From Candidatus Firestonebacteria bacterium RIFOXYD2_FULL_39_29 (GTDB lineage Bacteria; Oederibacteriota; D2-FULL-39-29), in contig MFGV01000027.1 in NCBI GenBank assembly GCA_001778375.1, positions 1 to 34,887 of the forward strand: a stretch of 34,887 nucleotides of DNA. Reading direction: 5' to 3'. The translations under genes were made by a program, and so were the position numbers. The stretch's first letter is position 1. Each line of letters opens with the position of its first letter. Shown in pieces: positions 6,879 through 17,211 of the stretch. The notes under the pieces are model-generated. The model was not told where the DNA came from and did no database searches. It was given only the letters and a program-made list of their open reading frames with translations.

Positions 6879-9800
6879 TTAACTTGCTGCTGCGCGGCGT
6901 TTCACTGCTTCTGCGCTTACTTTTCCTGTGGCAGGGTCTATATCTTTGAGTTTTACGGAGACTACGGTGGATACGCCCTTCTCCAGCTGTGTAATACCGT
7001 ATAGGGTATCCGCGCACTCCATGGTGAGTTTATTATGTGTGATGATTATAAATTGTACATTACTAAAAGTTTCTTTGAGCATATCCCTGAACCTGAGAAC
7101 ATTGGAATCATCAAGAGGAGCATCAATTTCATCAAGAATACAGAAAGGTGACGGCTTTACCATAAATACGGCAAAAAGAAGACCAATCGCAGTCATTGCT
7201 CTTTCACCGCCTGAAAGCATTGCTACTGAAAGCGGACGTTTGCCGGGAGGCCTTGCTATAATTTCTATTCCTGTTTCCAAAATATTACTCTCGTCCATCA
7301 GCTGTAAGTCACCGTGTCCGCCGTTAAAGAGCTTTCTGAAGACCTCATTAAAATTAGCTTTTATCTTAGTAAAAGTTTCCATGAAGAGTTCTTTCGTCGT
7401 CTGATTAAGCTCCTGAATAACCTTTAAGAGTTCGTTTTTAGCGTCTACAAGGTCTTTCTCCTGCCCTGAAAGGAAGTTAAACCGTACGGTCAACTCCTGG
7501 TATTCATCCATGGAAGCCAGATTAACGGAACCCATCTCCTCTATCGCCACCCTTAACTCTGTAATCTTAATATCTGCAGCTTCCACTGTCAAACTATTAT
7601 CTTTTATATAATCCTTTTCGAGAGCAAGCTGCGAAACATCTACATGATAATCCCTGACAACCCTGTCCTTCACGGCTTTGGATTCCAAATCCTGTTTGTT
7701 TATTTCAATTTCCAATTCAAATAACTGCTTTTGCTTGACCTCATAATCTTTCCTATAAGTTCTAAGCTGTTCTTCATCTTTATAAAAGGAATCCCTGATT
7801 TTGTCATTATTTACTTTTTCATCCGCCAGCAGCTTTTCAAGAGAATCCTTTTTCGGCGCAATCTCTTTAAGGAAGGACTGCAGGGCGGCAACTTCTTTAT
7901 CAAGCCCTGACAGCTGGCCTGCTTTATTCTCTGATTCTTTAAAATAGGACGTTTTGTTCACTTCCAGTTCATCAATATTCAAACCCATACGTGAAAGTTC
8001 ATTCTTTAGGTTAATCTCACGCTGTTCGAGGAAAGTTAACCTTACTTTTCTGTCAGTAAAATTTTCATTTTCTGTCTGTTCGTCTTTTCTGGCGGCCAAA
8101 ACCTCAGATTCAAGCGCTTTTATTTTTTCTTCCTTTTCCTTTTGCGTTTCTGCAGAAGCTCCGCTCTTTCCGGCCAGCTCATCTTTTCTTATACTCAGAG
8201 CAGATTCTTCTTTAGTCAATTCCGAAAGCTCTGACTCCATTACTTTAACCTCTCGCTCCACTCTTACAAGTTCTTCGGTTAAAGACTGCTCTTCCTGCTT
8301 TTTTGCTACAGTACCTTTAACATCCTGAAGTATTTTGAAAAGAGGCTTTACTTTTTTCACATACGAGCCCCATTGCTCGCGGAGGGATCTAATAATGATT
8401 TTCACACTGCTTAATTCTTTCTCTTTTTCAGCACGGTCAAAATCACCCGATATAGAGATACCTATAGTCTCTATGGTTTTTACTTCCTCTGCCGTATATT
8501 CATACACCTCTGCAGAAGTTCTAAGCTTTTTATTCCCGCCTATATCAGCAAGCTCCGTTTTAAGTTCAGAGAGCCTCTTATCTCCGGTTTTTTTTCTTAC
8601 GACTAATTCCTGTTTCTTTCTTTCAAGTTTTTCTTTTGCAAATCTTAATTCATTCAACCTGTTTTCAGCAGTTTTAAGTTCATTCTTAAGATGCACAGCT
8701 TCATTCATTACGTCAAATATCTGAACCCGGAGTTCTTCAAGCTGTTTTTCATTCTGGCGGTGTTTTTCACGCAATTTCTTCGCAGTATCCGCCTGTTTTC
8801 CGATATTCTCTTTCTCGTCAGTAAGACCCTTTACGGTCTCATCATATTCTTTCTTTGCATTTCCTATCTGGCCGACAATACCTTCATTCTTCTTATCAAT
8901 CTCTTCCAACTTGCCTTTTATCTGTTCAATCTCACGGGTCAAAGAATTCTTACGGTCTTCCAGCAGATTGATTTTATTAAAGACATTATTAATCTCATTG
9001 GAAACCTTGTAGTATTCTTCCTGCCTTACAGTAAGTTTTTTCTCTTCTTCAAGGAGATTCTTCCTGCCTTCCTGCAGGCGGACTTCCTCGCTGGTGACAC
9101 TATTCTGAGTGGTATCAATATCATTTTTAAGATTATTCTTTTTGTTATCGAGAGCGTCTATTTCATTTCTAAAATTATCATAACGGTATTTTGCAACCGT
9201 TACTTCGGCGTCTTTAAGCTCTGCAGCAAGTTTTTTATATTTTTCAGCTTTCTTTGCATGTCTTTCCAGACTGTTTATCTGGCGTTTCACTTCCCCGAGA
9301 ACGTCCTTAATCCTTTGAAGGTTCTGATCCGTCTGGTCAAGTTTTTTAAGCGCTTCTTCTTTTCTCGCTTTGTATTTTGAAACTCCCGCAGCTTCCTCAA
9401 AGATATATCTTCGTTCTAGGGGCTTAGAGGAAAGTATCGCATCCATCTTCCCCTGTTCAAGAATAAAATAAGTATCCGTGCCCACTCCGGAATCCAGGAA
9501 CATATTAGTAATATCTTTCATTCTGCACGGATTTTTATTTATGAAATATTCACAATCGGAATTACGGAAAATCTGACGGGTAATTTTCAACTCTTCAAAA
9601 TCAAAAGCAAGCTGTCCCTTAAAATCAGAGAACACCAGCGAAACTTCACCCATGCCAAGAGGTTTTCTTCCTTCTGTTCCGTTAAATATCACATTATCCA
9701 TAGAAGGACTGCGCAACGATTTTACACTCTGCTCTCCGAGCGCCCATCTTATGGAATCAACAATGTTTGATTTACCGGCTCCGTTCGGACCGACAATACA

Positions 9801-9881
9801 AGTAATACCCGGTTCAAAGACAACATCAGTCTTATCCGCAAATGACTTAAAACCGTATAGCTGTAGTTTTTTTAGTAACAA
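6879..9881 (-). CDS. smc: Chromosome segregation protein SMC, lacking a canonical hinge
   Basis: 1000 residues; bacterial Smc is usually about 1150-1200. The ATPase head is canonical: Walker A GPNGAGKS (31-38), FEEAAGVSKYKARK (161-174), ABC signature LSGGERAM (889-896), Walker B CILDEIDAPLDD (914-925) and H-loop His949. Two long, charged coiled-coil arms run about 175-450 and 525-790. In the middle, where a hinge of about 150-180 residues with its Gly-rich dimer interface is expected, there is only a stretch of about 75 residues (450-525) with no recognisable hinge motif and no CxxC zinc hook. The start is TTG at 9881 with GGAG about 10 nt upstream; the first residues LLKKLQLYGFKSFA match the family. 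The frame is uninterrupted. ScpA/ScpB are not in the window. Confidence 0.95.
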   Translation of the reverse strand: MLLKKLQLYGFKSFADKTDVVFEPGITCIVGPNGAGKSNIVDSIRWALGEQSVKSLRSPSMDNVIFNGTEGRKPLGMGEVSLVFSDFKGQLAFDFEELKITRQIFRNSDCEYFINKNPCRMKDITNMFLDSGVGTDTYFILEQGKMDAILSSKPLERRYIFEEAAGVSKYKARKEEALKKLDQTDQNLQRIKDVLGEVKRQINSLERHAKKAEKYKKLAAELKDAEVTVAKYRYDNFRNEIDALDNKKNNLKNDIDTTQNSVTSEEVRLQEGRKNLLEEEKKLTVRQEEYYKVSNEINNVFNKINLLEDRKNSLTREIEQIKGKLEEIDKKNEGIVGQIGNAKKEYDETVKGLTDEKENIGKQADTAKKLREKHRQNEKQLEELRVQIFDVMNEAVHLKNELKTAENRLNELRFAKEKLERKKQELVVRKKTGDKRLSELKTELADIGGNKKLRTSAEVYEYTAEEVKTIETIGISISGDFDRAEKEKELSSVKIIIRSLREQWGSYVKKVKPLFKILQDVKGTVAKKQEEQSLTEELVRVEREVKVMESELSELTKEESALSIRKDELAGKSGASAETQKEKEEKIKALESEVLAARKDEQTENENFTDRKVRLTFLEQREINLKNELSRMGLNIDELEVNKTSYFKESENKAGQLSGLDKEVAALQSFLKEIAPKKDSLEKLLADEKVNNDKIRDSFYKDEEQLRTYRKDYEVKQKQLFELEIEINKQDLESKAVKDRVVRDYHVDVSQLALEKDYIKDNSLTVEAADIKITELRVAIEEMGSVNLASMDEYQELTVRFNFLSGQEKDLVDAKNELLKVIQELNQTTKELFMETFTKIKANFNEVFRKLFNGGHGDLQLMDESNILETGIEIIARPPGKRPLSVAMLSGGERAMTAIGLLFAVFMVKPSPFCILDEIDAPLDDSNVLRFRDMLKETFSNVQFIIITHNKLTMECADTLYGITQLEKGVSTVVSVKLKDIDPATGKVSAEAVKRRAAAS

Positions 9882-9897
9882 CTAATTCTCCTCAACC

Positions 9898-9938
9898 GTT
9901 AAAACGTTACACGTTATCACGTTACTAACGTTCTACAC
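9898..9938 (+). repeat. GTT-phased array upstream of smc
   Basis: Five units each starting GTT and ending AC (GTTAAAAC, GTTACAC, GTTATCAC, GTTACTAAC, GTTCTACAC), 7-9 bp long, run without interruption just upstream of the smc ribosome site. They resemble the period-9 family but with looser spacing. Confidence 0.55.
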
Positions 9939-9978
9939 TAATGTTGTATTATTTTTATCAATAACTCCTATATGTAAA

Positions 9979-9999
9979 CCTAGAACCTAGCACCCAGGC
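9979..9999 (+). repeat. Period-7 array between smc and methyltransferase gene
   Basis: Three consecutive 7-mers: CCTAGAA, CCTAGCA, CCCAGGC. Almost the same words recur at 18774-18801. The remainder of the 9882-10154 gap shows no gene. Confidence 0.55.
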
Positions 10000-10154
10000 C
10001 TTCTATTCAAGCAGTTGTGGTCTATTTCATTCTAACCGCTACATATAGTATAATGATTTACTCAGGTTTGTCAAGGAGAAATGGAGCATTTTTGCAAGTT
10101 TTTCAAACATTTTTATGTACTTTAAGTATTTTCGTTAAGTTATGCTATAACAGG

Positions 10155-11009
10155 TTACTTTTTAACCGCTGCAAATGCAAAATAATCAAGCATCTTTGTT
10201 TTTTCCAGGATATTAGCGGTAAGTTTTTGCGCAAGATTCAGTTTTTTGGAATTTTGACGGATACTTGACCAGTATTCAATCTCAACTACTTTAAACCCCG
10301 CCAGGTCAGACATCTGTCGAAGAGTATTTTTAGTGAAAAGAACAATATGATACGGAAGACCAAAATGTCCGTACTTCCTATCCTCATTTTTTACTAGAGC
10401 CGTTAGATTTTTATACCGGCTGCTTAATCCGTTTATATTAGGGACATATCCAAAAAGCACCCCATCCTGTTTTAAAAGTTTATTAGCTTCTTTCAATACT
10501 TGAAGAGGATTAACAACATGCTCCAATACACTCCAGAGAGTAACAACATCATATTCCGCCGTTTTGAGTTTAAGCTCTTCAACCTTTCCGTTTTTAATAT
10601 CCATGCCATATCTACTTTTTGCATTAGCAACAGCTTTCATTGATAAATCGGTACCTGTAACATTAAAACCGTTGTTAGCTGCAGCATAAGCAAATTGACC
10701 GCCGCCGATACCTATATCCAGCAATTTTCCGGTCAACTTATATTTTTTCACGAGATTTAGTTGTGCTACGCCCCCTCCATAAAATTCATTTTCAAGAAAG
10801 GTCTTATAGTCAATTTTCCCGGATATTTCACCGTGAATGGAACCTTCCCCGTCATAAAGTTTTTTCAGGCTCTCTTCCGAATACCTTGGATTAACATAAA
10901 CAAGACCGCAATTCCTGCATTTCACTATTTTCTGACCGTCTTTTCGCGAGGCCATTATTTTGTAATCATCCCGGTCACAAAGCGGGCAATTGATATATTC
11001 CAGATGCAT
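10155..11009 (-). CDS. SAM-dependent methyltransferase with N-terminal zinc ribbon
   Basis: 284 residues. The N terminus has a four-cysteine zinc ribbon (Cys8, Cys11, Cys31, Cys34) followed by the VYVNPRYSEESL linker usual for this methyltransferase type. The class I Rossmann motif LLDIGIGGGQF spans 96-106 and the acidic motif II is GTDLS (119-123). A DVVTLWSVLEHV segment (154-165) marks the Methyltransf_23/Methyltransf_11 group. Such proteins often modify sugars or small secondary metabolites in cell-surface clusters, but no such cluster is adjacent. The substrate cannot be told. The ATG has AAAGGA 8 nt upstream. Confidence 0.85.
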   Translation of the reverse strand: MHLEYINCPLCDRDDYKIMASRKDGQKIVKCRNCGLVYVNPRYSEESLKKLYDGEGSIHGEISGKIDYKTFLENEFYGGGVAQLNLVKKYKLTGKLLDIGIGGGQFAYAAANNGFNVTGTDLSMKAVANAKSRYGMDIKNGKVEELKLKTAEYDVVTLWSVLEHVVNPLQVLKEANKLLKQDGVLFGYVPNINGLSSRYKNLTALVKNEDRKYGHFGLPYHIVLFTKNTLRQMSDLAGFKVVEIEYWSSIRQNSKKLNLAQKLTANILEKTKMLDYFAFAAVKK

Positions 11010-11029
11010 AATTCAGTCCTTTAGAAATA

Positions 11030-11067
11030 GTCTATAACGTCCACAAGGTCCATAACAGTCTATGAAC
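11030..11067 (+). repeat. Period-9 array upstream of the methyltransferase gene
   Basis: Units GTCTATAAC, GTCCACAAG, GTCCATAACA, GTCTATGAAC. It is the GTC-flavoured form of the GTYYRTAAR unit, also seen at 22722-22757 and 23746-23783. Confidence 0.65.
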
Positions 11068-11119
11068 CTCTGCGGACTTACGTCCGGAGTTTCGGCGAAT
11101 GGAATTCAATTTATTATTC

Positions 11120-11165
11120 ATGCCGCAGAAAACCACGGAGTTCCCTCCGTGGTTTTCTGCGGCAT
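11120..11165. terminator. Perfect 21-bp stem hairpin downstream of prfB
   Basis: Arms 11120-11140 and 11145-11165 are perfectly complementary around a 4-nt TTCC loop. No long T-run follows on either strand, so it may be a terminator-like 3' structure, a bidirectional barrier or a mobile palindrome. Confidence 0.6.
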
Positions 11166-11179
11166 ACTCGCCATAAAAG

Positions 11180-11208
11180 TGACATTATTACAGTCAGTAA
11201 TAATGTCA
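11180..11208 (-). terminator. 12-bp stem hairpin downstream of prfB
   Basis: Arms 11180-11191 and 11197-11208 pair perfectly around a 5-nt loop. On the minus strand the hairpin is followed by CTTTTA, so it could be the prfB transcript terminator, although the T-run is short. Confidence 0.5.
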
Positions 11209-11229
11209 TCCCGGACTAGGATCCGGGAT
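11208..11229. repeat. ATCCCGGA hairpin (GTCATCCCGGA-type dispersed repeat)
   Basis: Perfect 8-bp arms (11208-11215, 11222-11229) with a 6-nt loop, embedded in GTCATCCCGGA...TCCGGGATCCAGTG. From memory, very similar short palindromes recur in many unrelated bacterial genomes. It shares its first base with the preceding hairpin, so the three palindromes at 11120-11229 form one composite. Just downstream (about 11247-11274) is a degraded CCCGCCAGT...TCTT element like those at 12730 and 22614. Confidence 0.55.
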
Positions 11230-11315
11230 CCAGTGTCTTTAATTTTGCCCGCCAGTCGATGGAGGGTCTTAGTTGCCCCGCCAACGATTTATGGAAAAAA
11301 GTGTATTGAAATCCT

Positions 11316-12414
11316 TTACTTTTTATTCGCGTTTGTTCTGAGATACTCTTCTATAAAAACATCTATTTCTCCGTCCATTACGGAAATCGTATTTGTAACC
11401 TCAAATCCCGTCCTGTTATCTTTAACCAGACGGTACGGTTGAAAGACGTAAGATCTTATCTGACTTCCCCATTCTATATCTTTCTTCTCCCCCTGAACCA
11501 GTTTCATCTCTTCTTTACGTTTATTTCCGTAGAACTCATAAAGACGGGCTTTAAGAACTTTATATGCCATTGTTTTATTTTTCATCTGACTTCTTTCAGA
11601 CTGGCAGGTCACAACTATTCCTGAAGCATAGTGAGTAAGGCGGATTGCAGATTCGGTACGGTTTATATGCTGTCCCCCTGCACCTGAAGCACGATAGGTA
11701 TCTATTCTTATCTCCTCATCAGCAATATTAACCTCTACATCATCGACTTCCGGCATTACATCCACAGAAGCAAAAGAAGTATGGCGTCTTTTATTGGAAT
11801 CAAAAGGGGATATCCGGACAAGACGGTGCACACCTTTTTCTGATTTAAGAAAACCATAAACATTCGTACCTGAGAGAAAAAGGGTGACATCCTTAAGTCC
11901 TGCTTCTTCACCGGGCTGATAGTCTACCATTTCCACGGAGAACCCTTTCCTTTCCGCCCACCTATTATACATTCTCAGAAGCATTGAAGCCCAATCCTGA
12001 GATTCGGTACCGCCGGCTCCGGGATGAATGGAAAGAAACGCGTTATGAGTGTCGTATTTATCCGTAAAGTAGAGTTTAAGCTCTTCCGTACGGAGATCTT
12101 TTTTCAGCTGATTAAGCTGTTCAACAATTTCTTTTATAAGTTCAGGGTCTTCCCCGTGCTTAATGAGTTCCAACCCTGCTACTACATCATCAGCTTTCGA
12201 ATTTAATAAATTCCAATTATCAAGTTCTTTCTTATTATCATCGCGCTCTTTCATCAGCTTCTGCGCTTTTTCATTATCATTCCAGAAACCGGAGCTGCCC
12301 GACAAGTTATCGAGTTCCGCAATCCTTAACTGTTTTTTAGACAGGTCAAAGATGCCTCCAAAGCTCTGAAATTTTTGCTTTTATTTCTATTATTTCTTCT
12401 TTTGGTTCAGGCAT
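11316..12414 (-). CDS. prfB: Peptide chain release factor 2, with programmed +1 frameshift
   Basis: RF2 recognises UGA and UAA. The main frame carries the tripeptide SPF (about residues 202-204) and the catalytic GGQ in SGAGGQH (about 246-248). The real start is the ATG at 12414, overlapping the atpC stop as TAATG. Twenty-two codons later an in-frame TGA (12348-12346) is met in the context CTT TGA C with a GGAGG element just upstream. Shifting +1 gives GAC and joins the long frame. The total is 365 residues, the same as E. coli RF2. This is the classical autoregulatory frameshift: low RF2 favours slipping and hence RF2 synthesis. Annotating only 11316-12305 would lose the N terminus. Confidence 0.96.
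12345..12360 (-). promoter_or_regulatory. prfB programmed frameshift site
   Basis: On the minus strand the site reads TGG AGG CAT CTT TGA C. The internal Shine-Dalgarno GGAGG, the slippery CTT codon and the poor-context UGA-C stop match the conserved prfB arrangement in order and spacing. Confidence 0.93.
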
Positions 12415-12674
12415 TATTCACATCCTTCAACGAGAATACGTACTTTATCCGGTAGTACTTCAACAAACCCTTCCCCTACATTTATCTCTTTTTCCTCATT
12501 CCCGTGTTTATATTTCACTTTTCCTTTTTTTAATACAGCCAACATAGGAGCATGATTCTTCAACACCCCAAAACTCCCCACAAGCGAAGGCGCTTCAAGA
12601 GACTCAACTTCACCGGTAAAAAACATTTTATCAGGCGTCAATATTTCAAGTATGAACGACTTTGTATTGCTCAT
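12414..12674 (-). CDS. atpC: F1 ATP synthase epsilon subunit, short form
   Basis: 86 residues covering only the N-terminal beta-sandwich (LEILTPD near the start, GSFGVLKNHAPMLAVLKKG in the middle, GFVEVLPDKVRILVE at the end). Typical bacterial epsilon is about 130-140 residues and has a C-terminal helical hairpin that inhibits ATP hydrolysis; that part is absent, and the frame ends cleanly with a stop that overlaps the prfB start. The shortening therefore looks genuine rather than a frameshift. GGAG lies 9 nt before the ATG. Part of a reduced cluster atpG-atpD-atpC. Confidence 0.9.
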   Translation of the reverse strand: MSNTKSFILEILTPDKMFFTGEVESLEAPSLVGSFGVLKNHAPMLAVLKKGKVKYKHGNEEKEINVGEGFVEVLPDKVRILVEGCE

Positions 12675-12729
12675 TTATGAAACTCCATATTCCTTGCTAG
12701 TACCTCTTTTGCAAGCATGTGATATCACT

Positions 12730-12767
12730 CCCGCCAGTTATTTAGGGCGGGTCTTTCGAAGAGATTA
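12730..12767 (+). repeat. CCCGCC-GGCGGG hairpin element, copy 1
   Basis: A 6-bp GC stem around AGTTATTTAG, followed by GTCTTTCGAAGAGATTA. The same layout (CCGCC, AGTTATATCA, GGCGG, then ATCTTTTGATGAGATTA) recurs at 22614-22650. It is a dispersed palindromic repeat in the atpC-atpD gap. Confidence 0.6.
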
Positions 12768-12855
12768 AAAGTGCTAATTACGCTGATACAATACTTGATT
12801 TCGGAAATCACACCCTGCTTCTTTTTTATCTCTTTATATTCTTAGTGCTTGTTTC

Positions 12856-12890
12856 GAATTTAGAATTTAGAATTTAGTAATTAGAATTTG
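12856..12890 (+). repeat. Period-7 array between atpC and atpD
   Basis: Five back-to-back 7-mers: GAATTTA three times, GTAATTA, GAATTTG. It ends 9 bp before the atpD stop. Confidence 0.65.
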
Positions 12891-12898
12891 CATTATCT

Positions 12899-14447
<1,549 letters not shown>

Positions 14448-14449
14448 TT

Positions 14450-15301
14450 TTAACTTACTGCCGCTGCTCCGCCTACTAAATCACTTAATTCTTTCGTAAT
14501 ACTTGCCTGCCTGGTTTGATTATATACCAGGGTCAATTTTTTTATTATATCATCCGCATTTGTAGTCGCCTGCTCCATTGAAGTCATACGCAATCCCTGT
14601 TCAGAAGCATTCGATTCAAGAAGTATTCCGTAAAATACGACACCTAAATATTTAGGCAATAACCTCTCCAGAAGCGTCTCAACATTCGGTTCAAATATAA
14701 ATTCAGATTTCACTCCTGATACCCCATCAATAGAAACAGGCAGTAATAGGAAATTTTTCGTTTTAGCCTGAGTCACAATTTTAAATTCATTGAATAATAC
14801 ATTGACACTCCGGTACTTTTTCGCTTTATAATCTCTCAAAATATCATTAATAATCCCTACAACACCCGCATAATTCAGATTATTCATGACTGCCGAGTAA
14901 TGTCGCAATGATTTAAATCCGCGATGCGTCAGGTAATCCCTTCCTTTTTTTCCGACAGTAATAATATCCACAGGATTAGGACAGGTCTTGAGATATTTTA
15001 AACAACCTTTCAAAAGAGTACTGTTAAAACTCCCGCAAAGTCCTTTATCGGAGGTTATTACGACCAGCATTTCCTTTTCAGCTTTTTCAGGGGCGGTAAA
15101 ACATACATTATTATAACTATCAGGTTTTTTCGAGACGAGATCCTTCATAAGCATTTCCATATCAAGCTTATAGGGTCTGTTTGATATAAGATTCTGATGC
15201 GCCTTTCTATACCTGACAGCCGCAACCATCTTCATAGCTTTAGTGATCTGCTGGGTCTTTTTTATGCTCGCAATACGTTTGCGTATTTCACGTGTATTCA
15301 T
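14450..15301 (-). CDS. atpG: F1 ATP synthase gamma subunit
   Basis: 283 residues. The central rotor shaft. The N-terminal helix begins TREIRKRIASIKKTQQITKAMKMVA and the C-terminal helix (AMEQATTNADDIIKKLTLVYNQ-like) is intact: the two ends that form the coiled coil inside the alpha3-beta3 ring. The ATG at 15301 has only a weak GGA upstream. The usual upstream neighbour atpA is missing; guaA lies there instead, 345 bp away. The remaining F1Fo genes (atpB, E, F, H, A) are not in this window, so the operon is split. Confidence 0.93.
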   Translation of the reverse strand: MNTREIRKRIASIKKTQQITKAMKMVAAVRYRKAHQNLISNRPYKLDMEMLMKDLVSKKPDSYNNVCFTAPEKAEKEMLVVITSDKGLCGSFNSTLLKGCLKYLKTCPNPVDIITVGKKGRDYLTHRGFKSLRHYSAVMNNLNYAGVVGIINDILRDYKAKKYRSVNVLFNEFKIVTQAKTKNFLLLPVSIDGVSGVKSEFIFEPNVETLLERLLPKYLGVVFYGILLESNASEQGLRMTSMEQATTNADDIIKKLTLVYNQTRQASITKELSDLVGGAAAVS

Positions 15302-15646
15302 TTCAACGGTCCATGTCCTTTTTTGAATATATTTGTTAAACTGGGTACAAGTTTATACTCGACGGCACACATGTGATATCGCTGATTCTAAAAACTGATT
15401 TCGCTGATGTATTTATATCAACGTAATCTACCGGACACCATACTTCTACTTCATGCTTTCCAGATATTACTTTGTTATCTTAATATATCTTTATTGCCAT
15501 TCTTCTTTTCATGCCATCAGGTGATATCGCCGATTCTAAAAACTGATTTCGCTGATATTTCCATCAGAACAATATTTTGTATCCATTTCTTCTTATCAGC
15601 ATCATCCTCTTTTAATCAGAGTAATCTACCAGACCCCGTATTTCGA
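15302..15646. repeat. Gene-free gap with a 36-bp direct repeat upstream of atpG
   Basis: A 36-bp sequence at 15373-15408 is repeated at 15521-15556 with one mismatch. Both contain GTGATATCGC, ATTCTAAAAACTGAT and CGCTGAT words, so the unit itself has a degenerate internal repeat. A fragment of the same vocabulary is at 12717-12727 and 6805-6835. No ORF with a ribosome site is seen. Confidence 0.65.
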
Positions 15647-17209
15647 TCACTCCCATTCGATTGTTGACGGCGGCTTACTGCTAATATCATAAACAACTCT
15701 GTTAACACCCCTTACTTCATTAACAATCCTGTTTGATATAATATTCAATACTTCATAGGGAAGTTTTACCCAATCTGCCGTCATACCGTCCTGGCTTTCT
15801 ACTGCGCGGAGGGCTATTACATTCTCATAAGTTCTTTCATCTCCCATAACACCTACGGTTTTAACCGGAAGAAGAACCCCGAAGGATTGCCAGATAGTTC
15901 GATACAAGCCTGCTTTTTTTATTTCTTCCGTGATAATATGATCAGCATTTTTAAGTATCTCCACATTCTCTTTAGTAACTTCACCAAGTATTCTTACAGC
16001 AAGTCCCGGACCCGGGAAAGGTTGACGCCAGAGAATTTCATCCGGTATTCTAAGCTCTTTTCCTAATACTCTTACTTCATCTTTAAAAAGCTCTCTTAGC
16101 GGCTCTATGAGTTTAAACTTAAGGTCTTTTGGCAGACCGCCGACATTATGATGAGATTTTATAACAGCAGACGGGCCTTTTGTAGAAACGCTCTCAATAA
16201 CATCCGGATAGAGTGTACCTTGCGCGAGAAATTCCATTCCACCAAGATCTCCCAGCCTTTTAGCTTCTTCTTCAAACACCCGTATAAATTCTCCGCCGAT
16301 AATCTTTCTTTTTTCTTCGGGATTGGTTATTCCTTTAAGTTTTTTTAGAAACCTTTCAGAGGCGTCAACATAATGCAAGTTCAATTTAAATCCGTCCCTA
16401 AAAGTCTTCAATACCTCATTTTCCTCATTCTTTCGAAGTACTCCGTTATTGACAAAAACACAGTGAAGATTATCCCCGATAGCTTTATGTATAAGCACTG
16501 CCGCCACGGAAGAATCCACACCGCCGGAAAGCCCGCATAAAACCTTTTTATCTCCCACCAGTTTCTTGACATTATCCATGGCATCTTTTATATAGGCCTT
16601 CATAGTCCAGTCACCTGTACAGCCGCAGATTTTTACGAGGAAATTCCTTATAATATCCTTACCATTTTGAGTATGAACCACTTCAGGGTGGAATTGCACG
16701 CCAAATATCTTTTTATGCCGGTTTCTCACGGCTCCAAACGGACAGGTCATAGTATAGGCAATAGGTTCAAAACCGGGAGGAAGTTTTGTAACCTGATCTC
16801 CATGGGACATCCAAACATCCAATGTAGACCTTAAGTTCCACAAAAGATCAGAAAAATCCTTAATTAACAGCTTTGACAAACCATACTCTCTTTTGTCAGC
16901 TTTTGTAACCTTACCGCCTAAAGTATGTGAGATTAATTGCATTCCGTAGCATATACCAAGTATCGGGACACCTAAATCAAATATTTCCTTATCCATCTTG
17001 GGTGCCCCCTCAGCATAAACACTGGCGGGTCCTCCTGAAAGTATAATTCCTTTTAGTTTTTTGCTCTTTTTCAACTGTTCGGCGGTTGTAGTGGGCGGCA
17101 GTATTTCACAATAGACATTATTCTCCCTTACACGCCTTGCTATCAGCTGGTTATACTGGGAACCATAATCAAGTATAGCTATAAACTCTTTTGTATACGC
17201 TTCTTGCAT
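15647..17209 (-). CDS. guaA: GMP synthase (glutamine-hydrolysing)
   Basis: 520 residues, two-domain form. It converts XMP to GMP using glutamine and ATP. The class I amidotransferase triad is visible: Cys87 in LGICYGM, His174 and Glu176 in VQFHPE. The ATP pyrophosphatase P-loop is SGGVDSS (228-234) and the C-terminal dimerisation domain includes [12 protein letters not shown]. It ends with the conserved KPPSTIEWE. The ATG follows argH by 2 bp, so guaA is probably translated from the arginine transcript. Confidence 0.98.
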   Translation of the reverse strand: MQEAYTKEFIAILDYGSQYNQLIARRVRENNVYCEILPPTTTAEQLKKSKKLKGIILSGGPASVYAEGAPKMDKEIFDLGVPILGICYGMQLISHTLGGKVTKADKREYGLSKLLIKDFSDLLWNLRSTLDVWMSHGDQVTKLPPGFEPIAYTMTCPFGAVRNRHKKIFGVQFHPEVVHTQNGKDIIRNFLVKICGCTGDWTMKAYIKDAMDNVKKLVGDKKVLCGLSGGVDSSVAAVLIHKAIGDNLHCVFVNNGVLRKNEENEVLKTFRDGFKLNLHYVDASERFLKKLKGITNPEEKRKIIGGEFIRVFEEEAKRLGDLGGMEFLAQGTLYPDVIESVSTKGPSAVIKSHHNVGGLPKDLKFKLIEPLRELFKDEVRVLGKELRIPDEILWRQPFPGPGLAVRILGEVTKENVEILKNADHIITEEIKKAGLYRTIWQSFGVLLPVKTVGVMGDERTYENVIALRAVESQDGMTADWVKLPYEVLNIISNRIVNEVRGVNRVVYDISSKPPSTIEWE

Positions 17210-17211
17210 AT

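Noticed and set aside
8691-9380. 229-codon plus-strand ORF rich in Phe, Leu and Ile, resembling a membrane protein
   Set aside because: It is antisense to the smc coiled-coil arm; Lys/Glu codons read backwards give hydrophobic residues. No ribosome site and no family match.
11316-12305. prfB as a 329-residue ORF with a TTG start
   Set aside because: The N terminus is missing in that frame; the upstream ATG plus the CTT TGA C frameshift site restores a normal 365-residue RF2.
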